Positions 22,620 through 33,862 of a stretch of DNA of 64,000 bases are shown one piece after another. Source of the stretch: Zanthoxylum bungeanum (Eukaryota > Streptophyta > Magnoliopsida > Sapindales > Rutaceae); contig SKCR01036751.1 in the NCBI GenBank assembly GCA_019454045.1, positions 1,240,001 through 1,304,000 on the forward strand, in the 5' to 3' direction. The stretch's first letter is position 1; every line of letters starts with the position of its first letter. The notes beneath the pieces are model-generated. The model had not been told where the DNA came from. It saw nothing but the letters and a program-made list of their open reading frames with translations, and did not search any database. The position numbers were made by a program, and so were the translations under genes.

Positions 22620-24030
22620 ACTTCTGAAGAAGGTGGCGCACTTTACATTGAAGTAGCAATGATGTCCAATGATATCAGAAAACAACTAAGTGATGCATGG
22701 CTGGTTGATTATGCAGCAACATGGCACATGACCTCTAGGAGAGAATGGTTTTGTCATTATGAACCTGTCTCTGGAGGATCGGTTTTTCTAGGCAATGATC
22801 ATGCCTTGAAAATTGTTGGGATTGGAGTCATTAAAATAAAGATGTACGATGATATTATTAGCACTGTATAAGATGTTTGACACGTTATGGGAATGAAGAA
22901 AAATCTTCGGTCAGTTGGACAGTTAGATGACATCGGATATAAGACTGTTGTTGAAAACAGGGTATTAAAATGATGAAAAGAGCACTTACTATCTTGAAAG
23001 CTGAAAAGATCTCAGCAAACTTGTATATGCTATTGGGAGACTCGATTCAGGAAGTAACTGCATCAGTAGCATCACTGGATTCTAAAGAGGAAGCTTATAT
23101 GTTGTGGCACCAGAAACTATGCCACATGTCAGAACAGGGAATGGAGATTCTCGTCAATGAAAAGCTACTCCCAGGCTTGAAAGCGGTTAGTCTACCGTTT
23201 TGTGAGCATTGTGTTACAAGTAAGCAAAACATATTAAAATTCAGCAAGTCAAGTGTCCAGAGTAAAACCATTTTAGAGTTGATTCACTCTGATGTTTGGG
23301 AAGCACCGGTTCAATCTCTCGAGGAAAACAAAATATTTTTTATCATTTATTGACGAATTTTCTAGAAGATGTTAGGTGTACCCGATCAAAAACAAGTTAG
23401 ATGTGATGCCAGTTTTCAGAAACTTCAAAACATAAATTGAAGTTGAAACTGGAAGGAGAATCAAATGTTTAAGGACATATAATGGAGGAGAATATTACAG
23501 CAAGGATTTTGATGCATATTGTCAGCAAAAGGCATCAAAAGACAGACTACTACACCTTACACTCCTCAACAAAATGGGGTGGCAGAAAGGATGAATAGAA
23601 CGCTGCTGGAAAGAGTAAGAGTTGTGCTCAGAACAACTGGTCTACCAAAGTGCTTTTGGGCAGAAGTAGTTCATACATCATGTTATGTTGTAAATAAATC
23701 TCCATCAACTGCCAATGATTTGAAGACACCGATGGAGATGTGGAGCGGAAAACCAACTGATTACTCATCTCTTCACATTTTTGGTTGTCCTGTGTACGTG
23801 ATGTACAACGCTCAGGAAAGAACAAAGCTAGATCTAAAATCTAGAAAATGTATATTTTTGGGTTATGCTGATGGAGTAAAGGGGTATCGCTTGTGGGATC
23901 CCACTGCCCACAAGATCATCATCAGCAGAGATGTGATATTTGCAGAAGAACAATTGCAGAAAGAAAGAAATGATAAGACTTCAAAAGAAAGTACAGAGAC
24001 TACAACACTACTGATGGAAAATAATCCATA
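22620..24030 (+). pseudogene. Copia B protease and integrase remnant
   Basis: The protease region reads AWLVDYAATWHMT. The expected Asp-Ser/Thr-Gly active site is Asp-Tyr-Ala (22707-22715), so it could not be catalytic even without the stop at 22869. The GAG-pre-integrase zinc-binding block (LWHQKLCHMSEQGM...PFCEHC) is at about 23100-23215. The integrase core follows with breaks around 23345-23520, then the NGVAERMNRTLLERVR block near 23575 and the C-terminal FLGYADGVKGYRLWDP block near 23855. A stop closes the segment at 24031. Confidence 0.88.
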
Positions 24031-24209
24031 ACGAGAAAATTCAGATTCTTCTGAAGCAGCACCATAGCACGAGGTACAAGAACCAGTTGAGTTTGAAGCT
24101 TCTGAAGTCCGTCGATCAACTCGAGAGAGAATACCTCCAGGTTGGCACTCAGAGTATGTTATGGAGAGTAAATTACATACTGTATTATAACAGAGGATGG
24201 AGAGCCATC

Positions 24210-24919
24210 AACTTTCCATGAAGCTACAAAAGACATAAATGCACATTTGTGGATGGCAGCAATGCAAGAAGAAATAGAAGCTTTACACATAAATAATACA
24301 TTGGATCTAGTACCATTACGACGTGGAAGAAAAGTAATTGGTAATAAATGGGTCTACAAGATCAAGCGAGATAGCAATGATCAAGTGGAGCGGTATCGTG
24401 CACGATTGGTGGTGAAATGATATGCTCAGAAAGAAGAGATTGATTTCAACGAAATATTTTCTCCGGTGGTTCGACTTACAACAGTCAGAGTAGTCCTGAC
24501 TATGTGTGCTACTTTTGACCTAAATCTGGAACAGTTGGATGTGAAAACTGTATTTCTTCATGGAGAACTTGATGAAGAAATTTATATGCTCCAATCAGAA
24601 GGTTTTGCTGAAATAGGCAAGTAGAACTTGGTTTGCAGGTTGAACAAATCTCTATATGGTCTCAAACAGGCGCCGAGATATTGGTATAAGAGATTTGATT
24701 CCTTCATTATTTGCCTTGGATACAACAGACTCAGTTCAAACCATTGTACATATTACAAGAGGTTTGGAAATGATGATTTCATTATTTTGTTGTTGTATGT
24801 AGACGACATGTTAGTAGCAGGCCCTAACAAAGATCGAGTCCAAGAATTAAAGGCAAAATTAGCTAGGGAGTTTGACATGAAGGATCTAGGACCAGCAAAC
24901 AAGATTATAGGGATGCAAA
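24210..24919 (+). pseudogene. Copia B reverse transcriptase, 5' part
   Basis: Reads through conserved Copia RT blocks: NKWVYKIKRDS, YRARLVVK (then an in-frame TGA near 24418), FSPVVRLTTVR, LEQLDVKTVFLHGELDEEIYM, another stop near 24622, KSLYGLKQAPRYWYKRFD and the catalytic YVDDM at 24796-24810, ending KDLGPANKIIGMQ where the nested solo LTR begins. The sequence resumes at 27335 after the insertion. Confidence 0.9.
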
Positions 24920-27334
24920 TGATGGAATGTCAATCCGATTTGTACATTTTATTATTTATTAATAAAATAACTACGTTTTTCATTTAATACCTCATTAATT
25001 GTACTGTCATTATGCGTATTAGATTGATGTATAAATATTCTTAGAATGACATCGACCTTAGAATATTCTTGACACTAGGTGTAAAATATTCTTAAATTAA
25101 ATATTCATAGTCGTTGATTTTGGAATACGATCGAATTCATATAACCTAGAAGACTAGCACATGTCGTATATTGGAATTGGAGTTCCAATGGTTTAACCCA
25201 ATGTACCATGAGTTTTGGAAACTCGTATAGACATGTGGGTATTCGTTGGAGCGAATACTGAATGACTCATAGGTGATTCCTAATAGTTGAAAGTACACAT
25301 CATCGTCAATAGGAATATCCTCGAGTCGAGTAACATATGTAATCATTTGACTATAGGACAATATTGATTTTATGTTATATCCTCCACGCTTAGATGGCAT
25401 GTATGTCAGAAACATTTCATAGTCTGGCCTCTAGATGTTTGTTGAGTGTGGACTGATGCACTCAGTAATCAAGTGCGAAGAAAAATATGATATGTCGACC
25501 CGTATGTGTACCATAAGAGGTTTGTGTATCCATGTTAGTAAAGTCACGATTCTTAAATCTTTGGCCAAAGTCGATTACTTAGGGTGGATCACATCAGTTA
25601 TGAAGAATCGTGGACATGTCGACATGAGATGTGCGTCTCGGAAACTTTACGGTATATTCTATATTTACTAAGCACAACTCGGATAGCCTACGACAGATGA
25701 ATTATTAAACATATGTGATGACCTCGACTTGTATAGTTCAGAAAGGTCGTTCGTGTTCTTCGTGAATTCGGAGGTGGCCGAATTGCGTACATATTAGCTA
25801 TGCTTATATGACGAACGTGTCTGAACTTAGAGAGTTCCAATATGAAGTGTACTCGTTGAGCATTTGGGTAGCCGATTATTTTTTATAAAAGATAATATTC
25901 GATATTATAATTATCAACTAAGATAATTAAGTGTTATTGGATAACATTGATTATTTACTTTGACCTAATTGGATTAATTGAATTAATTAAATAATTACAC
26001 AATGACTTAATTGTAAAATCATAATTATCTATATCATTCGAGGATATTATGGTAATTGTAAATATGTAATAATATGTGGTTTTGGCTTGATTTAATTTGA
26101 TTAAATCAATGTGGCAAACATTTAACTAATCCATTTCACAATCATTGACTTGATTTAATTGGATTAAATCAAAGCGGGAGACAATGGAGATTGGTCACAC
26201 CTAATTATACATAGACAAATTAGATTAAGCCCACTTAAAAGTTGATTACAACTTTTATTAATTAAAAATTATCCAAGTTTTGCAATAAATAACAAGCTTT
26301 AGGAATGTTTTAATTACAATAAAACTAATAAGCATAAGCAAATTCTTGAGAGATTTTCCTAAGTTAGAGAAGTGTTTAGAGAAGCTTGTGAGGTCTCTAC
26401 AACATTTTATCTAGGAGAAATCAAGATTGGATCTTGAAGTGAAGCTTGGTAGCATTGGAAACAAGATTGAATCTTGGAGTTAAGCTTGCACACCTTAGAG
26501 GTTCTCCAACAATTTCAACAAAGGAGAAGTAGATTGGATCTTGCATCAAGCTTATTAGGTAATGTTTGATTTTCTCATAAGCTATGTTCATTTGTGTATT
26601 AGATGCATGATCACAGAACTTAATGTTGAATAAGACTAATCAATTGTGTTAGGATACTTTATAAGTATAAACACAACATGCTTATAATTTAGGTCAAAAT
26701 GTTCATATTGGACATGAAACAATTAATTAGAGTTTGAAACTCTAGATTAAAGTTTAGAGTTATGGCTACCATTCTAGAATCACCTGACCACCTTTGGGTG
26801 ACCTATAATTGTTCACGAGATATTTCTTATTGGGATTCTAATTTGGTATGTGTAATGGATTCAAAATTTATGCAAGTGCGTATTTAGAATAAATTTATGT
26901 TTTGTAAAAAAAATTTGATATTTTGAAAAAGTTGATTTTTATTCTATAACATGTGTTTATGTTGGTTTTGAAATTAAAAATTAATTTTGGATGTTTTTGA
27001 AGTATTTAGGGAAGACTGTAAGTAATTAGGGTAAAATACCCTAATTGCTTCAGCTCACTGGAAAGTGAGCTGAAGCAAATGAAAAAAAAAATTTCTGATG
27101 TGGGCGCACTGTAGTGTGCACGTACGCGCACTACGCACGGTAATTTTGTTTTGCTTCATTTTTGAGTTTCCGGACTCTGATTCAGTCCTAGTTTTTTCCT
27201 ATATACTCGTAATGGAATATAATATTTCATTAAATGATTTAAAATTACACCCATAATTGATATCCATGGGTTAAACCCATTTCCACTGTCCGGGGCTCCG
27301 ATCCGACCCTAGGGGTTCCACAACTGCCCTAACA
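24920..27334. mobile_element. Large solo LTR nested in Copia B
   Basis: The 2415-bp block begins TGATGGAATG and ends CTGCCCTAACA. It is flanked by perfect 5-bp duplications GCAAA at 24915-24919 and 27335-27339. It interrupts the RT reading frame exactly between GMQ and the continuation IHRDI. No internal coding region or second LTR is seen, so it is a solo LTR of a different, long-LTR element. Short ORFs inside (25146-25415, 25435-25671) have no recognisable similarity. Confidence 0.9.
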
Positions 27335-28170
27335 GCAAATACACCGAGACATAAATAACAATAAGATTTAACTTTCTCAAAAAAATTACTTGAAGAAAAT
27401 CTTACGACGGTTCGACATAAAAGCTTGTAAGCCAATTTCTACCATATTTCATGTTAATTTCAAGTTATCCTCTTTTATGTGTCATAGCAATGAAGCTGAG
27501 AGGAATGAGATGTCTCGAGTACCGTATGCATCAACAATGAAAAGCTTAATGTACGCCATGATTTATACAAGACCAGACATTGCACAAGCAGTGAGAGTAG
27601 TTAGTCATTTTATGGGGAATCCTTGTAGAGAGAATTGTAATGTATTTGTACTATATCAAATGAACCTTAGATGCTGCATTATATTATGGAGGATCAGAAT
27701 TAACTGTTAGAGGCTACGTGGATTCAGATTTTGCATAAGATATTGACAAAATAAAATCCACCACGGGTTATGTGTTTGTACTTGGAGGAGGAGCAGTGAG
27801 CTGGGTATCCAAGTTACAGAGTGTTGTGGCTTTGTCTACAACAGAAGCTGAATACATGGCAGCTACACAAACTTGCAAGGAAGCTATTTGGTTTCAAAGT
27901 TTATTGGAGGAGCTCGGGCACAAACAAGAGAAGATTTATTTATTTTGTGACGGTCAGAGTGCTTTGTATATTGCAAAGAATCCAATCGTTCATTCAAGAA
28001 CGAAACATATAAGGGTACAATACCACTTTGTTCGTGAAGTTGTGGAACAAGGCAGTGTGGACTTATTGAAAGTACACACCAATGAGAACCTTGCAGACGT
28101 AATGACCAAGCCTGTCAATGCATACAAGTTTGTACAATGTAGATCCTCTTATGGCTTAGTAGAAACATAA
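27335..28170 (+). pseudogene. Copia B reverse transcriptase 3' part and RNase H
   Basis: Resumes the frame lost at 24919 (IHRDI, a stop near 27370, then LSQKNYLKKILRRFD), followed by YTRPDIAQAV near 27560. A frameshift around 27620-27720 and a stop within DSDFA-stop near 27738 precede a well-preserved RNase H segment at 27772-28170 ([56 protein letters not shown]) with a terminal stop just before the 3' LTR. Confidence 0.9.
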
Positions 28171-28248
28171 GAAGTTTGAAGACGGCAAAATAGAAATGAT
28201 GGTATGGAAACTGATTGGTTCTCAATCAAATTTCCAAGTGGGAGAATT

Positions 28249-28824
28249 GTTGGTTTGTGAATAATCATTGTACCTTTCGGTGCAATGATTAAAAATAAAA
28301 TAATTAAAAATATGGGTGAGTCCCACATGTTTAAAAGAAAATAATGAAAATTAGAATTCACTATTTACACAATGAATTCCATGTCTATAAATATAGACTT
28401 CATTTCATTATTTTCATCATCTCATTCTCAACCAAATCATTTGTATTATAAAAGAGAAAATATAGTTTCTTCTTAAGAGTTTGTAAGATAGTTGTTCTCT
28501 TATTCTAAGAGAGTGTGAGATTGTTCACTCATTGAGTTTAGAGAGAGGTTGTAAAATTCTTTCCACCATAGTGAAGTATTTCTACTTTTGCCCGTGGATG
28601 TTTCCCTCACATTGAGGGTTTTACCACGTTAAATCTGCATCTCATTGCTTTATTTTATTGATAATATTTATGGTAGGCTAAGCCTCCTAATTATTATTGT
28701 ATTGTTATATAGTAGGCTAAGCCTCATAATTATTTGTTATATGGTAGACAACGCCTCATAAACTAACAATTATTCTAAATTTCAATTTACTTGCGTGGCA
28801 TCTTCAACCCACAATCCCCTAACA
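28249..28824 (+). repeat. 3' LTR of Copia B
   Basis: 576 bp, TGTTGGTTTG...CCCCTAACA. TATA box TATAAATA at 28386-28393. Otherwise closely matches the 5' LTR apart from scattered substitutions and the extra 28 bp at 28261-28288. Confidence 0.93.
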
Positions 28825-29059
28825 TGAACCATCCCGCCCCAACCCGCATGAATATGGATGATCATAGAAAGGAGTTTGTTAATCTCTTGATATTAAGATT
28901 ACCCTATATATGATTAATAATTGATAAATATGAATACTTAGTTGAAATTCATTATTATTATGGTATAGCCCTATATAATCACAATTATATAAATCACATC
29001 CACTTCAATGTCTAATTACATCAATAGTCCAGACAATGGTTCATTAGTCCTCAAATTGC

Positions 29060-29220
29060 GTGATTTGGTGGTATAGGGTTCAAGATCTCATTTTGAATCC
29101 AGATAATGTGTTTCTTGTAAGAGCATGATACAACTGGGGGTTTTACCTGCTCTGCTTAGGCCCAAAATGAGTGGTTTGATAGTGAAGTTTCCAACGATTT
29201 AAAAAAAATTAAAAAATTTA
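29060..29220 (+). mobile_element. tRNA-derived SINE (copy 1)
   Basis: Starts near TTGGTGGTATAGGGTTCAAG and ends GTTTCCAACGATTTAAAAAAAATT. It is closely similar to the copy at 60457-60640 at both ends. The internal pol III B-box is degenerate (TTTTGAATCC). Confidence 0.6.
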
Positions 29221-29452
29221 AGGTTGCATAAATTTTTTAGGAAATTTCATGTTATTCATTAATAGAAAAATCATACTAAAACAAATAATCATAATAAAAT
29301 AATATTTTATTTATTTGAAACAATATCACACATCCAATGTATATTGTTAAGATACATATCCTAACATCATGATAATTTCAAATTAAAATTATATAATTCA
29401 GGAGTTCCTTAATAGTGGTATGTGTCAATTTCGACTATTACACTTTTATTTA

Positions 29453-29868
29453 AGGTCCGTTTGGTATAGTTTTTTAAATAATCATTCTTTAAGTAAATCT
29501 TTTATTAATATAATTTTTAGAATTAGAGCTTTTGATAAATTTTCTTAGGTGTTTGGTTGTATGTGAAAATTTTGATTAAACAAGTTTTTTTTTTCTTTTT
29601 TTAAAGTTGTATTATGAAATAAATGAAATAATGTTGTTAAATTAAATAAGGATATTATAGATAATTTAAATTTTAAAAAAACTTTACAAATTCTACTCGT
29701 AAAAGCCCAAATTTTGAGTTTTTATTAGTAGAGGTAAAATAACTTTTTTTTAATCATCAAAATCTCTACTTAAAATGCAATTAAACATCATTAAAAATTT
29801 TGAAAAAAACTTTTGGGATTAAAAAAATTCTTTTACCTCTACTATAAATCATACAAAACAGACACTTA
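29453..29868. repeat. Probable hAT-like MITE (GGTCCGTTTGGTA type)
   Basis: The left end AAGGTCCGTTTGGTATAG faces a right end whose reverse complement begins AAGTGTCTGTTTTGTATG, an imperfect inverted repeat common in plant MITEs. The interior is AT-rich and non-coding. No convincing target duplication was found. Confidence 0.5.
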
Positions 29869-29950
29869 ATAGTGATTTGTGTCCACTTAAGTAAAGAAAA
29901 TAACCACCACATGGTAAATTAATAAGGGGTGTTTGGTTTTTTATTTATTA

Positions 29951-30888
29951 GCTTTATCGGCGGAGCCACTAAGGGCCTAACGGGGGCAACTAAATTTTTT
30001 ATTTAATTTTGTTTTTATAAAGAATGTATATATATATATATTAGAAAATCTAAATAATTAAACAACACCCATAAATACATTATTTATTAATTTTTTGAGT
30101 TGTATTTTTTAATATAATATGTATGCCCAAACCCAAATTAGTTAAAAAAATTCAAATACACTTTTACATCAATCTTATTTCCTAAAAATATCTAAAATAA
30201 TTATATTTAATTTGTATGCGTATAGTATAGATAATTGACTATTTTTCATTTTAAATCTACTCATTTATGTGTTTTTTCATTTGCAAAAGAATAAGGATTC
30301 CATTAAATTTAAATAAAAATAAAAATAAAAATAACTATATTTATACTTAGATTTGATTATTAATCTTCTAATTTATTGATATAATTATAGTGATTCTTTT
30401 ACTAAACCACATCGTGTATACTGTATAGTTGTTATGTGTAAAATATTCACATATTAATATAAATATAATTATTTTGTATATATTTTTGTATATTTATTTT
30501 TTATTTATAGTTGTTCAAAGCACAAATATTGCGTTTTAGCACTAGGTTTTTAATAATTTAATTAAAAAAATTATTAAATATACAATAAATTAGCGGAAAT
30601 TTAGTATATAATATACTACATAAACTTAAAATACATAATTTTAAAAATAATTTTTTACTTAAATTTTTAGGGTAAATTGATATTTTTATAAATTATGGAT
30701 AAAAATATAATTCTGAAAATTTTGGGTTAATTTATAAGTTTATAAACTATGGGCTATTTCATAATTTTCAAAAGTATAGGGATCATTTTATAATTTCAAA
30801 AAATATGTATGAATTCATTATATATTATTTTGGTAAGAAAAATTTTGCCACCACTGACTGTAATTTATGGATACGTCACTGGCTTTAT
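29951..30888. mobile_element. hAT-type non-autonomous element (copy 1 of a pair)
   Basis: Element 29959-30881, flanked by GCTTTATC (29951-29958) and GCTTTATG (from 30882), a near-perfect 8-bp duplication. The right end reads GGATACGTCACTG. The left end has lost the first few bases of the expected CAGTGGCGGA terminus. The body is collinear with 53007-53948 (shared blocks such as AATTAAACAACACCCATAAAT and TTTTGAGTTGTATTTTTTAA). No transposase ORF. Confidence 0.82.
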
Positions 30889-31933
30889 GTGACAAAAATT
30901 AATTATTTCATACAATTTAAGTATGCTTGTTTTTTTTTTTTAAATCGACAAATATATTCATATATTTCTAGCTTAATATAAAAAATCCAAAGTATCTAAC
31001 TTGTTTCCTGAATGTAAAAAGTCTAATTGGGTCTACTAAATTATATTATTTAAAATATCCATATCTAGTTGTTTTATATATATTTATACTAGTTTAAACA
31101 TTCACATTCCATTGAAAAAAAACTTGTCACATTTATTTTAATTTATTTTAAGTATCAAAGATTATGTTTATATAACATTTCACATTTAATATCATAAACT
31201 ACGATAAAATTATCATGGTTATAATTTATATTAATAAGTATAAAGAAGAGTACTTTATGTGTTTTTATATAGGAGGATTATTTAGTAAAATAATAATTCG
31301 ATATTAGGAATTTAGAAATATTATATTTACTGGCAAAATAATATTTTATATATTATTTATATAACATTTAAAATTTGTTAGGAACAAAATATAAAATTAT
31401 TATTGGGTTCAAATCTTAGTGGAGGTAAGGTGATAAAAAAGAATATTGGCTTCGCTCACCTTCTTATATTTTTAAAATGATTTTTAATATTTATCAAATT
31501 GAAAAATTAAACAACTTAATAATTGTAGCATTTTCAAAAAAAGGAGGGGACGGCAAATTATAAATTTATTTTTTATCCCATTATTTCCCCAAGAAAATTT
31601 TTTAATGGCAACTTTTGTGCTATTTAAATATTTAAATCTACTTAGATTTTTAGATCAATTGATGTCTATTTAGATTTAAGAGAGAAAATACAAATAAAAG
31701 GCATCTTAATTTAAATAAACAAAATAAAATAAATAAACGAGAGAGAGATGATAAATGATGATAACATTTTGCGAGCGGATCATTCTTCTGTACAACCATT
31801 TATTTTTTAAATTTCACCACAAGGTAAGAATCAACGGCTAAAATCGAATCATCAAACACTCATTCACTTCTCATCGAATATCCAAATGTGGCACCCTCTT
31901 TACTGGACACGTGTCAAATTATAATTCCCCTGC
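30889..31933. other. AT-rich spacer upstream of the DSPP-like gene
   Basis: No supported gene. Near the right end is an ACGT-core word, ACACGTGTC (31907-31915), that matches the ABRE/G-box type. Confidence 0.5.
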
Positions 31934-32130
31934 CTCGCTAAGGAGAGATTCTTTGGTGCAACAGTGGTATGGATGACGTGGTACCACAAGCCAATTAAAA
32001 AATGACATATAAAATTTCTTCACCTATTTTTAGTTGTTTTTTAATTTTAGCACACGTGGCAGTTGATGATTGGCTTGTTACATGGGTGACGTGGTACCAC
32101 CGTTGCACAGAAGAATTTCTCCTCGCTAAG
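31934..32130. mobile_element. Mutator-like MITE in the DSPP-like promoter region
   Basis: Element 31943-32121 (179 bp) with long imperfect terminal inverted repeats of roughly 50 bp (GAGAGATTCTTTGGTGCAAC... and ...CGTTGCACAGAAGAATTTCTC). Perfect 9-bp duplications CTCGCTAAG lie at 31934-31942 and 32122-32130 (10 bp if a preceding C is counted). A 9-bp TSD fits Mutator-like elements. It carries GACGTGG twice and CACGTGGC once. Confidence 0.82.
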
Positions 32131-32189
32131 CCTTTCAAACCTCAATAAGACAATAATAACGCCTCTCTTCACCCATAAAGAAACCCCAC

Positions 32190-32424
32190 CTTTGCTTCGG
32201 ATCCGAACTTTCCGCTTCGTCCACGAACCTCAGACCCGGATCCGAATCTCGGTTTTGCTCCTCTGTTCGTTGAAAATTTGCACTTTTTCCATTACTTTTC
32301 TCTCTCTCCCAGAGCTCAAAGCAAAGCCAATTTATCTCTTTCTTTAAGTGAAATCCTAGAACTTGCAGATTTACTATATCGGAGGATCGGTTTCGAGCTT
32401 CTACGGAGGTCCCTCGCCGTCACT
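32190..32424 (+). other. Probable 5' UTR exon of the DSPP-like gene
   Basis: A CT-rich leader-like stretch (CTCTTCACCCATAAAG..., CTTTTCTCTCTCTCCC) ends at a good donor, CGTCACT|GTGAGTG (32424/32425). The first coding exon starts with an acceptor 4.3 kb downstream. The exon start is approximate and there is no transcript evidence. Confidence 0.5.
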
Positions 32425-33293
32425 GTGAGTGCCACAGCTTCAATTCTCTATATAGAAACCCTAATTTTCTCTATGTAGGATTTAGTTATTTTTAGAGACC
32501 GAATCTAGGTCAGGGCAGTGGCAGATTGCGTTGTTCTGTGTATTGCGTGAGAGATTTTTGCGCCGTCGTTTTGTTCTAATGGCGGTGTTTGTGGTGTGTT
32601 TTTTTTTTTTTTTTTTGATGGTCGATCTTCTGTGTTTTTTATGATTAATGCGAGATTTTGAGTCAATTTAGAAACTTAGACTTTGTTTAATTGCTGAGAA
32701 AATGGTGGAAAGTGAAGAAAATGAAATTTTTGAAATTTGTGTTTCGATGGCTTTTGTTTTAGTAGCTTTGTTTCTGCCTACATATATGCAACAATTTGAA
32801 GGGCATTAAAAGGGGAATAATATAACTAAGTAGTTCTTAATTTTTATTTCATTTCTACTTTTGGATGTTTGGATTCCTGTGATATTAAGAAATTGATGAC
32901 CTGGATTTTCGACATTTGTTGCTATTCTCTCTCAGTCTCTCTTAGACTTAGTTTTTAATTTGAGTGCAAGAGAGAGTAATTTCTACTGGTTGATGCGTCC
33001 TTAGCTTAATGGCTTAAGTATGATGTAGACTTGATTGTTCGTTAGTAATTTTGTGATCATATCTTCTTAATGAATCAAATTTGAACTTAAGTTGTTACGT
33101 TGGTGGGGATTTCCATACATTTTTTTTTGACTCTGTTGCCTCTACTGCCCTTGATTTTTAGAGCGAAACTTATTTAAGTATTTGGCACTTGGTTCGGAGA
33201 AAGGGCAACATTTAAGAAGTATGCGATGGATCATGGATGTCAAATTGAGTTTCTGTTCTGGCATTGCATACTAAAGATTTCAAGCCCAAATGG

Positions 33294-33862
33294 TAGGAGT
33301 GGACAAAAAAAATAACAGAGACTGAAAAAATTGAACCAAGTCGAACCGAAAAAACCAAAAAAAGTGACAATTTTTTTAATTTAAAAAATAATTGTTTAGA
33401 TTTTTAACTAAAAAACCGAACGAATTAATTGAATAATTTGATTTATTGATTTTTTTAAAGTCTAATTATGTTATGTTGTTATTTTATACATTATATTTGT
33501 TACATTATTAAATTTATCTGGTATTTTAGTTATGATTAATTTCATGAAATGTTTGTAATTCTTTATTTTGATTATGATTTTTTTTTTTAAATTTTCTTAC
33601 ACATTAAATAATCTAAATGATAATTGTATCCCATGATGAAAACTTTTAATTGTGTAGTTGGTGATGATTAGAAGAGCTATAGTGTAAATTATTTTTTGAA
33701 TAAATGTTAGATTCAATGATTATTACTAATTTTTTATTGTTAAAAAACTGAAAAATCCAAATTGAATTGAACCGATAATTAAAAATAATTACAAATTTTT
33801 TGAAAAGAAAAAACCGAATAATTATACATATATATATATAACCGAACTGTGTCCACCCTTAC
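33294..33862. repeat. Probable hAT-like MITE (TAGGAGTGGACA ends)
   Basis: The left end TAGGAGTGGACA and right end TGTCCACCCTTAC form an imperfect terminal inverted repeat. The interior has AACCGAA/ACCGAAT-rich ends and AT-rich non-coding DNA. No clear 8-bp target duplication is visible. Confidence 0.6.

Larger units (their letters stand above)
21098..28824 (+). mobile_element. Copia LTR retrotransposon B (Tork/Tnt1-like), inactivated
   Basis: LTRs at 21098-21645 and 28249-28824 enclose a primer-binding site TGGTATCAGTGC (21647-21658, initiator-Met tRNA type), then gag, zinc knuckle, protease, integrase, reverse transcriptase and RNase H in Copia order. A purine-rich tract AAGTGGGAGAA lies before the 3' LTR. 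Flanking pentamers GGAAC (21093-21097) and TGAAC (28825-28829) are a probable target duplication with one change. Stops, frameshifts and a nested 2.4-kb solo LTR (24920-27334) make it inactive. The protein style (MAGKFEIEKFKWSNFSIWK in gag) is that of Tnt1-like Copia elements. Confidence 0.93.

Noticed and set aside
25146..25671. Two ORFs in the large nested block, considered as an internal gene
   Set aside because: No similarity to gag/pol or plant proteins; the block has exact LTR-type ends and TSD, so they are chance ORFs.
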